Positions 44,701 through 57,190 of a stretch of DNA of 64,000 nucleotides are shown one piece after another. A program made the position numbers and the translations under genes. The first letter of the stretch is position 1, and the number at the start of each line of letters is the position of its first letter. The notes beneath the pieces are model-generated. The model had not been told where the DNA came from. It ran no database searches and saw only the letters and a list, made by a program, of their open reading frames with translations. Source of the stretch: Liolophura sinensis (lineage: Eukaryota > Mollusca > Polyplacophora > Chitonida > Chitonidae); NCBI RefSeq assembly GCF_032854445.1, contig NC_088304.1, positions 8,631,704 to 8,695,703 of the forward strand, read 5' to 3'.

Positions 44701-46524
44701 TGTTGCGTTAGACAATAATCGACCGATCAAAATAGTTTGCAGTTCTCAGTATTTTTATGCTTTGGATGACCGAGGCCACTTCGTGGTATACATGCTGCTA
44801 TTTTAAATTTACCAGTCAATTACACGATAACATCCGATATTCGTAGTTACTTGTCAAAGCTACAGTCATCAACAGAGACCCTACTTTTCCTACGTTACTT
44901 CAGATAAAAGTTTACACAAAAGAGGGGACAACTCCCACAGCACACTAGAGGAGAAAATTATAGTAGTGAGCCTAAACTTGTCATTTATCGTATACTATTA
45001 CCACAGGCTATTATACAGAATGTTACCCAAGCCAGAGTGCAGAACAAAACCCAAGTCTATTTTACCTCATGACTTGGTTGTCTAGAGCCGCAGTTCGTTT
45101 CGGGTCAGCTCAACCAGTCACGACGCTATTTAACTTACCGACGGTGTAGCGTACTTCAAAAGCCGAGGTCAAGTGTGGTAGACTTGGCTAAGTGTGTGAT
45201 CGGATCAGCCGAATTTCGGGGCAGTCCTGTTTACAGAGAGTGTTTGTTCTGTGTTGGTCGGGCATATCATATACAAAGCGCATTCACGAGGTCACCGATC
45301 CATCGATCTACTGATTATCTATTGATTATCAAACATATTGTTGATTTATCGTCCAAAATTGTCGAATGATTATGAGGCAAAATTTAACTATTGAACATAA
45401 GATCGATTACTGTCAGACCAAACAGAATACTCCCAGAATATATTGCCTTTTATAAAAATGCTCATTGGTTCATTCGTGTACATACACCATGATCGGATAT
45501 ACTGTCATTATTTCTTATGGACAGAATAGTTAAAATTAGATGGCACTCCGAGAGCGAATGTGCAAAACACCCGCTACAGAGGGACAATACCCGGTATTGG
45601 TGTTGTGCTGTAATAAGTTTCTTTTTTTATCTTCCCATTTTTGTTTTCTTCTTATGATTTTTTTTCCTGTACAGGTTTCAACAACTTGAATTTTCCGACA
45701 CTCTTCCATATTTCTCAAAGAGCAGGTTTCAGCCACTGTCCACGTTAAATTCTACAACTGTGATATTCCAATGCACTCCTTTACTCCGCATTGTGCAGTT
45801 TACAACAAATATAACTTTCCGACACATTTACATGCTCATCATAGCGCCATCTTTAATAACAGCCCTGTCATCAACGAATGCAATTTTCGGATCCACTTCC
45901 ATACTGCTGACAGTGGAAGTTCCGTCCATATTAAGCACTGTCGAATGCCATTTCGGTCTAACCCTTCCATGCAATGTTACGTTTGTACATTTAATGCTTT
46001 AATCCTTTCTCATTTATTTTTCATTAGGGTTTGCACTAGGAGTTGTTTGGGAGAAATATCTTGACATTATAAATGTTTATGGTTCTGGAACGTAAAAACA
46101 TAGACCTAAAGGTTCAAGCCCGAACGGCATGCAAATATCAGGTTAGCATGCATAGATTATAGTAAAATCAATCCTTCCACCGTGAGGTATTGCAAACCAG
46201 ACGCAATGTTTTAAACCTTCACGTATGAGCTTCTTCACATGTGTATATACCACATGTACGGGTTTCAATAATCTCAGGGCAATATTGATTAGACAAATAA
46301 TGAAATCTATAGAATTAATTCCCTTAATAATGATCAATGGAGGTTCAATATATTGATTGTAACTGTCTGGTTGGCTGGTATTATTAATGCCTGCTCAGTT
46401 AGGCTAACGATGATGCCGAACATATTACTGCAATATTGTGCTTGCAGTTTTGATTATATGCATATTGGCATTTAGTTCCATGAACTCAGCAATCAACCTG
46501 ACTAGTTGTTACATCTAAATGAGA

Positions 46525-46807
46525 AAATGGCCCACCGTAATGGATCTTCAAGCTGTAATTGGTGACCTCCGCGACCGTGTGTTTTGCGTGCTACCGCAAC
46601 ACAATAATTGTGGAACCTCTCACTAGCTCATGGTGGCTTCCCCTCTAATCAAACGTTGGAAGGAGTGCCAGCAACGTGGGAATGGTTGTGGGTTTCCTCT
46701 GCGCTCTGCCCGGTTTCTTTTCACCATAGTGTGGTACGGCCGCCTTTGTGTAAGTGAAATATTCTACAGCACGGCGTTAAACGCAAGTCAAGGAAATAAA
46801 TGAATAA
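46525..46807 (+). repeat. SINE family S1, old full-length copy
   Basis: A diverged head (gacctccgcgaccgtgtgtt), aacctctcactagctcatgg, tggcttcccctctaatcaaa, gaatggttgtgggtttcctc, then gtaagtgaaatattctacag and ggaaataaatgaataa. All parts are present but with many substitutions. Confidence 0.8.
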
Positions 46808-47298
46808 CGGGAATAATGTCTGTCAATCAGTAAAACTTAACTGATGTACTCTCTTTAATCATGAAAAATTAACACGCGATTTTGTTGAAAACAATTGCCG
46901 AGACTTGAACTTTGGCAATGCTTTTCTCTATTGACGTACTTGTAAATTTTATTTTGTTTCATTTACTTTTATTTTGACTTTAGCTTTGTATTCTGCCTTC
47001 GGAAATGTTTTCGTTACGTCTATCTTTTTTATAAATTCTTTTTTCTAGATCAAGCTCGTCTGAAATTGGAAGACAATATAGTAAAAATTATATCTGAAAG
47101 TACAAAGTCATCTTTTTCTTAAAATCTTTTCTTGATTGAAAGCTATGCATACAAATGACCACCTTTGGATTTCAAACCGTTACAAACTATTTTCTCCCAA
47201 AGCATGAAAATGTAACTGTAACACCTCGTTGTCACTTCACTGGAATCCAACTTATCAAACTGGTCTGAAAAGCCCAAGTACTTTAGATAATTCAACCA

Positions 47299-47509
47299 CA
47301 CTCAAAAAATTAATGTGTTAATTTTAACAGAAAGTCTGTTGTCTGAGTGACGCTAGAATGCATTGTGTTATTATGGAATATTCTGTCGTATTCAACACAA
47401 TAGTCTGTTAGTCTAATAGAATCTTTATGTTGAATTAATAGAGTATGTGTGTTATATCAAACAGAACAATCTGCTGCAACAGCAAGTTAACAGATTAATT
47501 GTTTGAGTG
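47299..47509. mobile_element. 211 bp MITE-like element with terminal inverted repeats
   Basis: Left end CACTCAAAAAATTAATGTGT (47299-47318). The right end (to 47509) reads on the complement CACTCAAACAATTAATCTGT, 18 of 20 identical, and the inverted match extends to TTAA. The inside is AT-rich, rich in repeated gtctgtt and aacaca words, with no coding capacity. No clear target duplication was seen, so the superfamily is open. Confidence 0.75.
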
Positions 47510-47828
47510 CGTATAGCTTCCAATGATCTTTTTACTGATGTTCAAATTTTGACATCGAATACAATTCTGACACAACGGTCGCATCATTTTTTTAAGTAGT
47601 AGCTGACAAACAGAATTACAGATAAACGCTGACTTGCTTGGCGGAGGAAAAAAGAAAAATATTACAATCAAGTCATCAATTCTAAACTAAAGCCAACACA
47701 CCAGCATAGCTCTGAACCAACAAGCCGATTAATTAACCAAATAATTGAAGCAGACTGGAGATATCTGGAGAGAGATGACTATCTCTGTGACAAAGTGACA
47801 ATATCTGACGAGATAAATAATGTGATTC

Positions 47829-47975
47829 ATTTGTTTTTTGATTGGTCTTTTACGCCGTGCTCAAGAATATTTCACTTATACGATGGCGGCCAGTAGTATG
47901 GTGGGAGAAAACAAGGCAGAGCCCAGGGGAAACCTACGATCATGCGCAGGTTGCTGACAGACCTTCCCTACGCAC
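47829..47975 (-). repeat. SINE family S1
   Basis: ttgattggtcttttacgccg, tgctcaagaatatttcactt, atacgatggcggccagtagt, gcgcaggttgctgacagacc. The tRNA head is missing. Confidence 0.9.
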
Positions 47976-48101
47976 AAATAATGTGATAATTTTCACAATT
48001 TTCACACAAACAGCTGTAAATTATTAATGAAATAAACTAAGGTATGAGTTAACGCCGTGATAATAAATTTAACTCATAAATTTGTGATCTGTTTTGACTG
48101 T

Positions 48102-48292
48102 TTATTTATTTATTTGATCGATGTTTTACGCCGTACCCAAGAATATTTCACTTATACGACGGCGGCCAGCATTATGGTGGGTGGAAACCGGACAGAGCCC
48201 GGGGGAAACCCATGACCATCCGCAGGTTGCTGCAGACCTTCCCAAGTACGGCTGGAGAGGAAGCCAGCATGACCTAGACTTGAACTCGTGTT
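48102..48292 (-). repeat. SINE family S1
   Basis: tttatttatttgatcgatgt, cttatacgacggcggccagc, gaccatccgcaggttgctgc, ggagaggaagccagcatgac. The tRNA head is missing. Confidence 0.92.
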
Positions 48293-49066
48293 ATGACAGT
48301 GAAACTATATGTATATAGATGAAATACATCTAAAGCTAAATATTTCACTACTGTCTTGCAATTTGGCTATATATGCGTCTTTTGGGATAACTTTGACAAA
48401 ACACATAACTGACGTAAAAATATCAGAAATGACAAAATGTTGTGACACAGTCTGTTAAGTGTTGTCTTGTATTCATTTCCATACTAAATGGGCGCCCATA
48501 GAGAATCGAGGTACATTTGACATGCCTGTGCAAGGTCAGTGACTGTCTATCAACTACACACGGACGTAGTTATTGACTTCTCTCATACAATGTCACCACT
48601 GGAATGGCAATAAAAGCTACTCCGCTAGGAATGCATTAGTGTCTGTCAGCTAAAAGCCGTTTATGTAATCCATATGGTTGTGTCCGTATATATGTACAAG
48701 TCATATTCAGCCTTTTGCAATTTCTAAACCGAGCGGTGTATGTGCATATACGCCAATACGTGTATTGGCATGCAATGGCTTTTGTATACAGTTGTGAATA
48801 CAGGGCAGGGCGTTTTCAACGCACTATATACTGTCGTTATGAGTAGCTGTCTACAACCATCCGAAACCACTGACTGTTTCGAATAGTAACCGCGACCTGT
48901 CTAGTCGCTCGGATACGCGACCAGTTGGGACAGTCCTATGCCCTCACTAAACACGAAACAGGCTGTATAAAGAATGGTGTTACTGAACTCAAGTCATGAG
49001 ACTGACGGAGCAAAGGTAACCAGATCAAACTGCTATGAATTTTTTTGATCTAACGAAGCAGGCAGC

Positions 49067-52000
49067 ATGGAGAGTAATGGATACTATATGGGGCAGAGCT
49101 TTATAGTCGTTAGATATGGAGGTAAGTGGTTCTACTTATGTTCTCTACAGTCCTCTTAAAATAGCTAGATCATATTATCCTAACAATGTAGACCTGGAAT
49201 GTACATTTTTATGCCCCCAACCCCAACATATAATGCGATTCAATAGAACCATATGTATTTGTTTATTTATTTATTTGAATGGAGTTTATGCCGTACCAAA
49301 GATTATTTCACATACACGGCGGCGGCCAGCGTTATGATGGGAGGACCTTTCTGGCAGACCTTTCTACGATTGGAGAAGAAGCCAGTATGAGCTGGACTTG
49401 AACTCACATGCAACGATGACATTGGTGAAAGGCCCCCGAGTGATTGTGCTGCGTTTTTTGATTGAGTTTACATATAACCCAAGGTCTATTTACAATATAC
49501 TCGCGTGTTTTAACACTCGAGCCTTTATCATTTGTGTGATACGTGTCATACGTTTTAGTTCCATATTTTTATTCTGGTTGATATTTTAATAAAAATACTT
49601 TATATATTTATTTGATTGGTGTTCACCTAACTGACGGCGGCCAGCATTATGGTGGGAGGAAACCGGGCAGGGAAACCCACGACAATCCGCAAAAGAAATG
49701 TGTAGTTAACACAGACCGCGTTTCTTGGCCATTTTATTCCATAGCGGTGATCTATAACTATGCATTACATAGGCCTATATTTCACGACCCTGTATTTCCT
49801 ACATATGCTAAGTGAAACTGCATTCACAAAATACATACAGCAAGCTGTGGCAGAGGAAACGTTATAGCATTGAATGTGTCAATCAGTACGTATGTGTGTT
49901 CAATTTATTTTGTCCATGTGTAACATCATGTGTGAGTTAAGACTTTGTATCATTTTTTTTAATGTCGTCATTGATCGACCGTTTCCTGCAGTCATCCTGG
50001 CCATGGCATCGTGTTAGACGTTCCATGAGTCATACAAGATTCTGTATGACCGTTTTGAATATTCTTGGAAAAAACACTGATATATTCAATATTTCAACAT
50101 ACCATTCGAAAAAGATTGACTAAGAAATACATTTTTATTAAATTCTTTGAAATCCTATTTTTTTTAAACAAATAAAAAAGAAAAATGCAAGAAAAATACC
50201 TAAGAGTCATGAATTGTACTACTTGTTAGTCATAAACTGTGCATCATTTGACTCATGGATCGCACTGCATCAAAGTCATGAATTGTACTCCTTGTGAGTC
50301 ATAAACTGTGCATCATGTGACTCATGGATCGCACTGCATCAAAGTCATGTATTGTACTTTATATGTCTGTCATAAAATGAACTATGTATGTAAGCCATGC
50401 GTTAGTTATACTGTACATCAGTCATAAATTGTATCACACATGTAATTCACAGATTTTAATAAAAATGACTGATTAAGCGCCCAGTCAGGAGTTGTCTTGG
50501 AAGTGAGTCATGAATTGTACTACAAATTAGTCAGGAATTCTACTACAAGTGAGTCGTAAATTATACAGGCCTATTATTCCTCATTCCTCTTTTATACACA
50601 ATGTCATGCCATCGCTCGCTGGAGTAAGGCGACAATCTAAAATCTTCCATAAGGCTTTACCCAAAAGATAGTATTACGGCGTAAATCTCCAAATAAATAA
50701 ATAAATAAATAAATTTAAAGCTGATGTTGTTGTTGTTACAGATAATCAAGAAGCTTTGTTCAATCCCTGGTGCACTAGTACAACTCTAATCGAGTGGATT
50801 CGTAAAAAATGTGACTGCGCCGACAATGGTGAGTTTTCCTTACAAAGGCTAATAATGTTACAAATCCTTTGGTTAGTCCATGTGGCACAGAAATAACGCG
50901 TTGTAACAATACTTCGAAACAGACTTTCGTATACCAGCCGTCATCCAAAATGGACATTCCTGGTCAATAATCTCAAGGACAATCCCCAAAACGACGGTTA
51001 ACTCACACCACCAAAAGTATAGGAAGAGTAAAATTAGGGCGGAATCATGAGAAAAGAAGCAGTCAACAATTTTCAGCGATGTTGGTAAGGCGCAAGGAAT
51101 ATTGTAGGCGAATAAATGAGAGCAGTATGAATTGCAGAAGAAACCTAGCTATAGTCGATGTACATTCCGCCAATTAATGTAATTGCACAGTTAATGACGG
51201 AATGTTTAGGAATCTCTTGAATGACAATCAGAAAGGCCTGAATTCAGAGTAACTTTAGGTTTACAGACTGTTAGGAGGTCTATAGAAAATTTAAAAAAAA
51301 ACTTAATAAAAAAGATGGCCTGTGAATAATTCACAGCTGTTTGTTTAGCTCCATTTTTTGAATGAAATTTATGTTTCTGGTGGTGTCTCACTTTCCCAAA
51401 TTATATTGCCCCGATTTTCAGTGTACCTTTCAAACCTATTCACATACATAAATTCGTTGTATTCTCTCTTTTTCCGTCCAATATCTCAAAAAAATTCTTT
51501 CAATCTTAAAATGCAATCTTAAATACCTGGGCTTAATTGACCGTATCTTGAAGAAACTTTCGTTCACAGTTACCCTTTGTCTTTCACTCGAAACTGAGTA
51601 ATAATGTGCTCCACGTTTAGAAATCTTAACCTAGCGCAAAATTTACCAGAATATTAGCTGTAGACAAGAAACTGTCCATTTTGTACTCTACAGCGTAGAT
51701 AGAGTGAAATAACTGCACTATGAGTGAGTGTGCTTGGGGTTTAACGTCGTACTCAACAATTTTTCAGTCATATGTCACGACGAAGGAATCCTTAGAGTGC
51801 ATGTAATGTGCCTCCTTGTTGCAGGACGGATTTCCACCGCTCTTTTATCTAGTGCTGCTTCACTAAGACGATTTACCGAAGGCAAGTAATACGCCCCGCC
51901 CGAGCAAATTATACTAATACGGGTCAACCAGTCGTTGCACTATCTCCTTCATGATGAACGCCAAGCGAAGAAGTCACAACTTCCTTTTTGAAAGTCTTAG

Positions 52001-54026
52001 GTGTGACTCGACCCAGGATTGATCCTGGATCTACAGTTCAACTGCACTATGAAAGTATTGCCAAAAAACTTGTTTGGAGTTACGCCATATTCTCCACGTC
52101 GGGGCTTTTTTCGCAATTTTTTAATGATTATAAATTAAATTGTGAGTTTGACTTTCTTGAAATGCAATTTGTCTTTCCTTCCGTGTATTTCTAGACGTCA
52201 TAGATTTGTTGGATTTGGACGGACAAGTCAAGTTTTTGTCAGCGAAAGAGAAAGAATATGCTTGTGATGTTGTGGACGGGAGACAGACGTACATCTTGAT
52301 ACGGATAGAGAGTAAGTCGTGTATATAGCATCTGTAAATAATGGGTATTTATTAGCTAAAATAACTTAGCTAATAAGCTGCGGATGGTCGTGGGTTTCCC
52401 CCCGGGCTCTGCCCGGTTTCCACCCACCATAATGCTGACCGCCATCGTATAAGTGAAATATTCTTGAGTACAGCGTAAAACACTAATCAAAAAAAAAAAA
52501 AAAAAAAAAAAACCTGCTAAATAATGATGTAATGTATTCCATGACGTCACAGGCTGATAACAATACCACTGTTTCCCCGATCACTAAAAGACTCTCTCAA
52601 AGGCATAAGTTATTTTTGTATTTATTAATTGAGGTTTTACGATGTCGTCAAGAACATTTCATTTTCACCACGCTAATCTACCGTGTGGGCGGTGAAACTA
52701 TGAAGTCTCTAGACCGCGTAGAAAAGCACCTCCCCTCAGATATGTACGTGACAAGCCTCTTTACAGCTCTAGCAGAGAGAGCTGGATTCGAGCACACCAA
52801 CCAGTAAGCGAGAGCTTTACGTCTGCAATCCGCATCCGGCCAACCGCAGGATGCTCTCAGACTTTCACATGCAAGACCGTTTGCAAGAGAACAAATAAAA
52901 CACACGAATCAAAGTATTTTCTTGTGGAATCAAATGATCTTAAAGCATGAACACACCGAGACAAAATGCACCAGGACAAAATGATTAAACCAGTCGTTCA
53001 ATTCTGCTTTGAGGCGTTCTAATTTTGCCCTTTTTTTCTGCAGAACAAGGTGAAAACGAACCGTCAAAGTATATATCCCTGTTGAACAATTTGGACAAGT
53101 TAAATCCAGACCTGATGGGTAAGTAATATGTGGCCTATAACGTCACCAGGGCATCCGTGGCCGAGGTGGTTAGCGTGACAGCGCGGCGCATGCATGCAGT
53201 CACCCGGGAGCCTCTCACCATTGCGGTCGCTGTGAGTTCAAATCCAGTTCATGGTGCTTTTTTATCCAGTCGTAGGATCTGTCAGCAGCCTGCGGATGGT
53301 CGTGGGTGCCCGGTGAAATATTCTTGAGTACGATGTAAAGCGCCAATTAAATAAATCAAATAAATGTAACGCCCCCTATGTCCACTGATAATTCTTTTTG
53401 TAATAACTGTATGGAGGACATGATACCTAGCTATGGGTTGAAATTGTTATAATGTTATAATGCATGGACGGCGAAATTACCTTGACACTGTAATAACTCT
53501 ATGAACAAGACGCTAAGTCATACTATCCTGGTAACTTGACAGCCACCAATCCAGTCTCGTCATTCCAACATACGTATCCCTAAGTCTCATTCTAAGATAA
53601 AAAAATTTTATTCGGTACATCAGCTGTCTTCGATTCGTCTAAGAAAACAAGTTTGAATTACTTGAACTGAGAGCTATTACAGTCTGCATAATCACTTGAA
53701 AAGTCCAATCAAAAACCATAATGAAACGCTCCATAATACTATTGATAACTTATAGTAAATTTAGATAGGAAATCTTGGATTTTGATCTAGAAATCGCTGT
53801 CTCCATATCTCATGGTATATATTGTTGTTAAAGGTATAAACTTGACACTGTAATCTTGGTACGGGTAAAGTAATATCGTTTTGTTGGCATTGCAGTTAAA
53901 CTCAACGACTTGTCCAAACCTTCCAAGGGACGTAAAGACAGGCGGAAAAACATGAAGTCAAACAAAGGAAGAGACTCGCCGAGCAAGAGACCAGCCAGCA
54001 GCGACAGGAAAAATCGGACAAAATGA
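49067..54026 (+). CDS. CXorf65: CXorf65-like protein, five coding exons
   Basis: Coding exons: 49067-49121 (or from the in-frame ATG at 49088), 50742-50828, 52195-52311, 53044-53118 and 53896-54026. Each junction has AG before and GT after (donors gtaagt, gtgagt, gtaagt, gtaagt) and all introns are phase 1, giving a continuous frame of 154 (or 147) residues. The protein starts MGQSFIVVRYGDNQ, continues with LIEWIRKKCDCADNDVIDLL, then EYACDVVDGRQTYILIRIE, YISLLNNLDKLNPDLM and a basic lysine/arginine/serine-rich tail to TGA at 54024. This matches the order and spacing of human CXorf65 (about 183 residues): FI...GDNQ near the start, IDL..., the YA...TYY.C.VE block, and a basic C-terminus. The family is listed in Pfam under an Il2rg-type name, but its function is unknown. 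The shorter start aligns best. Introns hold A/B, S1 and S2 repeats. Confidence 0.85.
49258..49458 (-). repeat. SINE family S1, intron 1 of the CXorf65-like gene
   Basis: tttatttatttatttgaatg, gagtttatgccgtaccaaag, cggcggcggccagcgttatg, gaagaagccagtatgagctg. The middle (gaccatccgcagg) is deleted. Confidence 0.85.
49603..49695 (-). repeat. SINE family S1 fragment, intron 1
   Basis: tatttatttgattggtgttc, ctgacggcggccagcattat, ggtgggaggaaaccgggcag, acgacaatccgcaa. Confidence 0.88.
50205..50365. repeat. minisatellite, 69 bp unit
   Basis: Just over two nearly identical copies of gtcatgaattgtactacttg, ttagtcataaactgtgcatc, atttgactcatggatcgcac, tgcatcaaa. Looser gtcatgaattgtact words continue to about 50570. 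Confidence 0.85.
50920..51140 (-). repeat. A/B dispersed element, B core (-), intron 2
   Basis: gactttcgtataccagccgt, catccaaaatggacattcct, caatccccaaaacgacggtt, gggcggaatcatgagaaaag, gatgttggtaaggcgcaagg. Starts 92 bp after the exon 2 donor. Confidence 0.75.
51722..52036 (-). repeat. SINE family S2, intron 2
   Basis: gtgcttggggtttaacgtcg, tactcaacaatttttcagtc, cgacgaaggaatccttagag, tgcaggacggatttccaccg, gaacgccaagcgaagaagtc, then part of box B region gaccca and ggattgatcctggat. The tRNA head is cut after ctggatctac. Confidence 0.9.
52375..52515 (+). repeat. SINE family S1 with poly-A tail, intron 3
   Basis: ctgcggatggtcgtgggttt, gggctctgcccggtttccac, taatgctgaccgccatcgta, gaaatattcttgagtacagc, then about 24 A residues instead of the usual aataaat tail. 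5' truncated. Confidence 0.92.
52618..52830 (-). repeat. possible very diverged S1 copy, intron 3
   Basis: tatttattaattgaggtttt, acgatgtcgtcaagaacatt, ttcattttcacc and gagctggattcgagcacacc keep the S1 order, but the rest has diverged. Confidence 0.4.
53144..53367 (+). repeat. SINE family S1 with tRNA head, intron 4
   Basis: gcatccgtggccgaggtggt, tagcgtgacagcgcggcgca, acccgggagcctctcaccat, gcctgcggatggtcgtgggt, then gtgaaatattcttgagtacg and caattaaataaatcaaataa. The segment ctctgcccggtttcc to gccgtcgtataa is deleted. Confidence 0.92.
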
Positions 54027-54925
54027 AAGGATCGAATTTTCAGAAAAAGTTTTGAGACTCACCAACTTCAATTTGTGAACGGCAAATCCTTGTTGAAACT
54101 GAAAAGACTGATGTGCTTTGTGAATTGTGTTTATAGTCACGAGATGTATATGACCAGGGTAATGTGTAGCTAGGTGCTGCAAATGTATAGCTTTAGAATA
54201 TTAATAATACGATGTGAGGCAGATATACGAGTGATGTACACCCCAGCTGAAGTCTGCCGTTATAGTACTGTACTTCTCAGCTAAGTACAAAAGCCTTTAA
54301 TTAAAACGGAATAAATCATCTAAAGGCTGGAAAGACGCTATTGCTTGTAGCTGTATTTCGAATTTTGGTCATTTGTTTTGCTATTCCATGTATAACGTTT
54401 CTCATAATCTGACCAGGATGCGGTCGTTTACTGAGCCAGTTTGGAAAAGGGAATTTTGAGATTCCGCCGCTGTTACTGTTCCTGCGGCTTTATATGTTGA
54501 CACAAATTAAACGGTATGCTAAGCTTGTGTGGCCACTTGCCCAGTATAACTTTCGTTGAAGCCCCCTTGTCTTCCACCGTGGGCAAGTTGTGATCATCAA
54601 CTTGTCAAAGGTCGGTGGTTTAATAATATAATACAGGCATATAACTTTCCTATTTTAGCGTGACCATTGGCTCAAAACAGGATATTATTCGATGCCTGTC
54701 TGTAGGTGGTCGTCGTGTATTCTGAAACGAGATACACAACCTAATAAAAGGATTTTAAAATGCAGTGTCATCTTGTATTACGTCATTCTTGTGTACAATG
54801 TGGTAATATTACACACGAGATAACACGCTCTACATAATATAGTAATGTACAATGTAATATTTGTGTATTACAGGCCAAAGGCTTTGACTTGCATGTTGAA
54901 CAGTGTTGCATTTTGTAATAAACTT
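54027..54925 (+). other. probable 3' UTR region of the CXorf65-like gene
   Basis: It follows the stop at 54026. Possible polyadenylation signals: ggaataaatc near 54311, ctaataaaagg near 54743, gtaataaactt near 54917. Which one is used cannot be told. An S3 fragment lies inside at 54524-54625. Confidence 0.4.
54524..54625 (+). repeat. third SINE-like family (S3), fragment
   Basis: cttgtgtggccacttgccca, ccccttgtcttccaccgtgg, catcaacttgtcaaaggtcg, gtggttta follow the order of 44519-44700. Confidence 0.6.
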
Positions 54926-55031
54926 GCAATTGATATTACAACTTTGTCATCATTAATTTGATTGTCTGTTAGCTTGAGGTTTACTGTCGCACTTGATGTA
55001 TATTTCGGTGAAGTCACCACAATATCGCCAA

Positions 55032-55268
55032 AATAATTTATTTCATTTGTTTTTACGTTCTACTCAAGAATATTTCACTTATACGACGGCAGCCAGCATT
55101 ATGGTATAGGAGAAAACCGGGCACAGCCATACAGAAACTCACGACCATCCGCAAGTTGATGCAGACCTTCCCAGCATGGGATGGGCTTGGACTCACAGTG
55201 GCCCGCATTGGTGAGGGGTTCCTGAGTCATAGCTGTCACGTTAACGGCTCAGCCACGGATGCAGCGAT
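55032..55268 (-). repeat. SINE family S1
   Basis: tttatttcatttgtttttac, gttctactcaagaatatttc, cagccagcattatggtatag, acgaccatccgcaagttgat, and head ggctcagccacggatgca. Confidence 0.88.
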
Positions 55269-55394
55269 GTCCTAACTAATGTACATGTAGTTCAGTTAAG
55301 GTACGGTACTTGGCCTTTCTCCTTGCGTTATGTGCCATGGAACAAAGTATCAAGATTGTCTGTCTTAAAAGTCTTGTATTGTCCTGGCAGGAGT

Positions 55395-55650
55395 CAGAAA
55401 TGAATATAATTAAGATGTACAGCATAGAGAGAAAAACCATAGCAGCGGCGACAGTGTGATAGTTGGCAAACGGTCACGCGTAACCAGTGAAATAAGGCCT
55501 CTTGTCAGTTTACCTCTGGGTTTTATTTTAACTGTTCATGTAAATGCAGAAATAGTAGCAAATTACACGCCCCTCAGCATCATAGCTTAAGCAGAATTAG
55601 CTTAAAAAACTGAGTGATGTTAACTGCAATTTATAAGACGTCACTAGTCT
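55395..55650 (-). repeat. A/B dispersed element, A arm (-)
   Basis: ccatagcagcggcgacagtg, tgatagttggcaaacggtca, cgcgtaaccagtgaaataag, ctgttcatgtaaatgcagaa, agcaaattacacgcccctca, gcagaattagcttaaaaaac, ataagacgtcactagtctgg. A complete arm in reverse without a B core next to it. Confidence 0.7.
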
Positions 55651-56057
55651 GGTAGTCCCTCGCTGAAGAGTTTTGCATTCAGAAGACCTCTAGGTGAATA
55701 ATGGTAAATTGCCTGCGTTTTACTGAACTCGCTCTACATGCGGTTTAAATTTTTTTTATTTAATGCCTCAATCAGGTTATTATGGGTTTTGGAAAGCGCA
55801 GTGCCCGAAGAAAAATACTGACCTTTGGCAAGTTACAATGCCTTCCACGTTTAAGTGCCATATCTGTCAAAGGCAATTCGTCTGTATAGAACTTCATGTC
55901 CGATTGCACGAATGTACAGTCGTCCGCCTAATCATTGCCACCGCGACAAGGCCCCAGGAACAATGGAAGCGAAAGGAATTCCCCGGTTCGGGAAGAGTAT
56001 TGTACTAACTGCACGTGTGATCTGGCAAACACATTAAGCGATCAACTATGACCCGCT

Positions 56058-56100
56058 TTCTGAAATATTCTTTAGTACGGCGTTTAACGCCATTAAATCT
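56058..56100 (+). repeat. SINE family S1, tail fragment
   Basis: tctgaaatattctttagtac, ggcgtttaacgccattaaat. Confidence 0.5.
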
Positions 56101-56329
56101 ATGAACGGGTCTACTGCGTTTGTTGTGCATGTGTTTTAAATATTACCTTTCCTCAACGAATCAATAAACACTTAACACAACTCTGAATTCTCGAAAGAAC
56201 TGTTAACATTATTCAACAAAATTACTTACCCTTTGAGACAAAATACATTCTATATTCTAAATTAAAATATTTGAGAATATAACAGGGTTTTCTCTAAGTC
56301 ACGTATCAACAGGTAAACTGATACTGCCA

Positions 56330-57190
56330 TGTAGACAGCAAATAAGAAATGAAGCAAATGTTGACTATCTTGTCTATCGCACAAAGCTCTCATTCACATG
56401 GTACAAAAATTCAGTATCACTCATGATGCTGATTAGATTGTGTACCACTCAAAAAATTCAAGAACATGAGACAGAGTCTGTGTCACACTTCATGCTGATT
56501 AAGCTATCTATCATACAAAACCCTCATCCACATGGGACAAAAATCGTGTATCACACATGATGCTGAGTAGCTTGTGTAACACACAAAGCCCTTAACATGC
56601 GACAAAACTTCAGTATCACACATGGTGCTAATTAGCCTGTCTAACATACAAAGCCCTTAACATGGGACAATAATTCAGTATCACATATGGTGCTAATTAG
56701 CTTGTCTCACATACAAAGCCCTTAACATGGGACAAAACTTCAGTATCACACATGGTGCTAATTAGCCTGTCTAACATACAAAGCCCTTAACATGGGACAA
56801 AACTTCAGTATCACACATGGTGCTAATTAGCCTGTCTAACATACTAAGCCCTTAACATGGGACAATAATTCAGTATCACATATGGTGCTAATTAGCTTGT
56901 CTAACATACAAAGCCCTTAACATGGGACAAAACTTCAGTATCACACATGGTGCTAATTAGCTTGTCTGCCAACTAAACAAAGCGTTCAACAACATAGGAC
57001 AAAGAGTCCGTATCATACATGATGTTGATTAGCTTGTCTGCCACTCAAAGCTCTCCACAACATGGGACAAAGAGTCCGTATCATACATGATGCTGATTAG
57101 CTTGTCAAACACACGCAGCCTTAAACAATATGGCAGCCTGTATCAAACTTTTAGATTAGCTTGTCTATCACACAAAGTCCTTACAACCAT
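56330..57190. repeat. minisatellite, 65 bp unit
   Basis: About 13 copies of acaaagcccttaacatggga, caaaacttcagtatcacaca, tggtgctaattagcctgtct, aacat (phase marks 56648 and 56713). The centre (56580-56950) is homogeneous; both edges are diverged (gatgctgattagcttgtc). Homogeneous centres and decayed edges are usual for arrays made by unequal exchange. Confidence 0.93.

Larger units (their letters stand above)
42640..46500. other. long intergenic stretch with few features
   Basis: Apart from the S3 fragment at 44519-44700 and a possible transposon end near 43650, no gene or repeat was recognised. Short frames (44522-44806, 45771-46064) have no motifs. Around 45690-45900 loose words (gaattttccgacactcttcc, aactttccgacacatttaca, caattttcggatccacttcc) suggest a very decayed tandem repeat. 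Confidence 0.4.

Noticed and set aside
55763-56008. Frame with a C2H2-like FKCHICQRQF...HVRLH word
   Set aside because: The spacing between the cysteine and histidine pairs is about 9 residues rather than about 12, there is only one such word, and no splice or promoter context was seen.
56330-57190. CRISPR-like array
   Set aside because: Direct 65 bp repeats without spacers and with decayed edges, as expected for a minisatellite.
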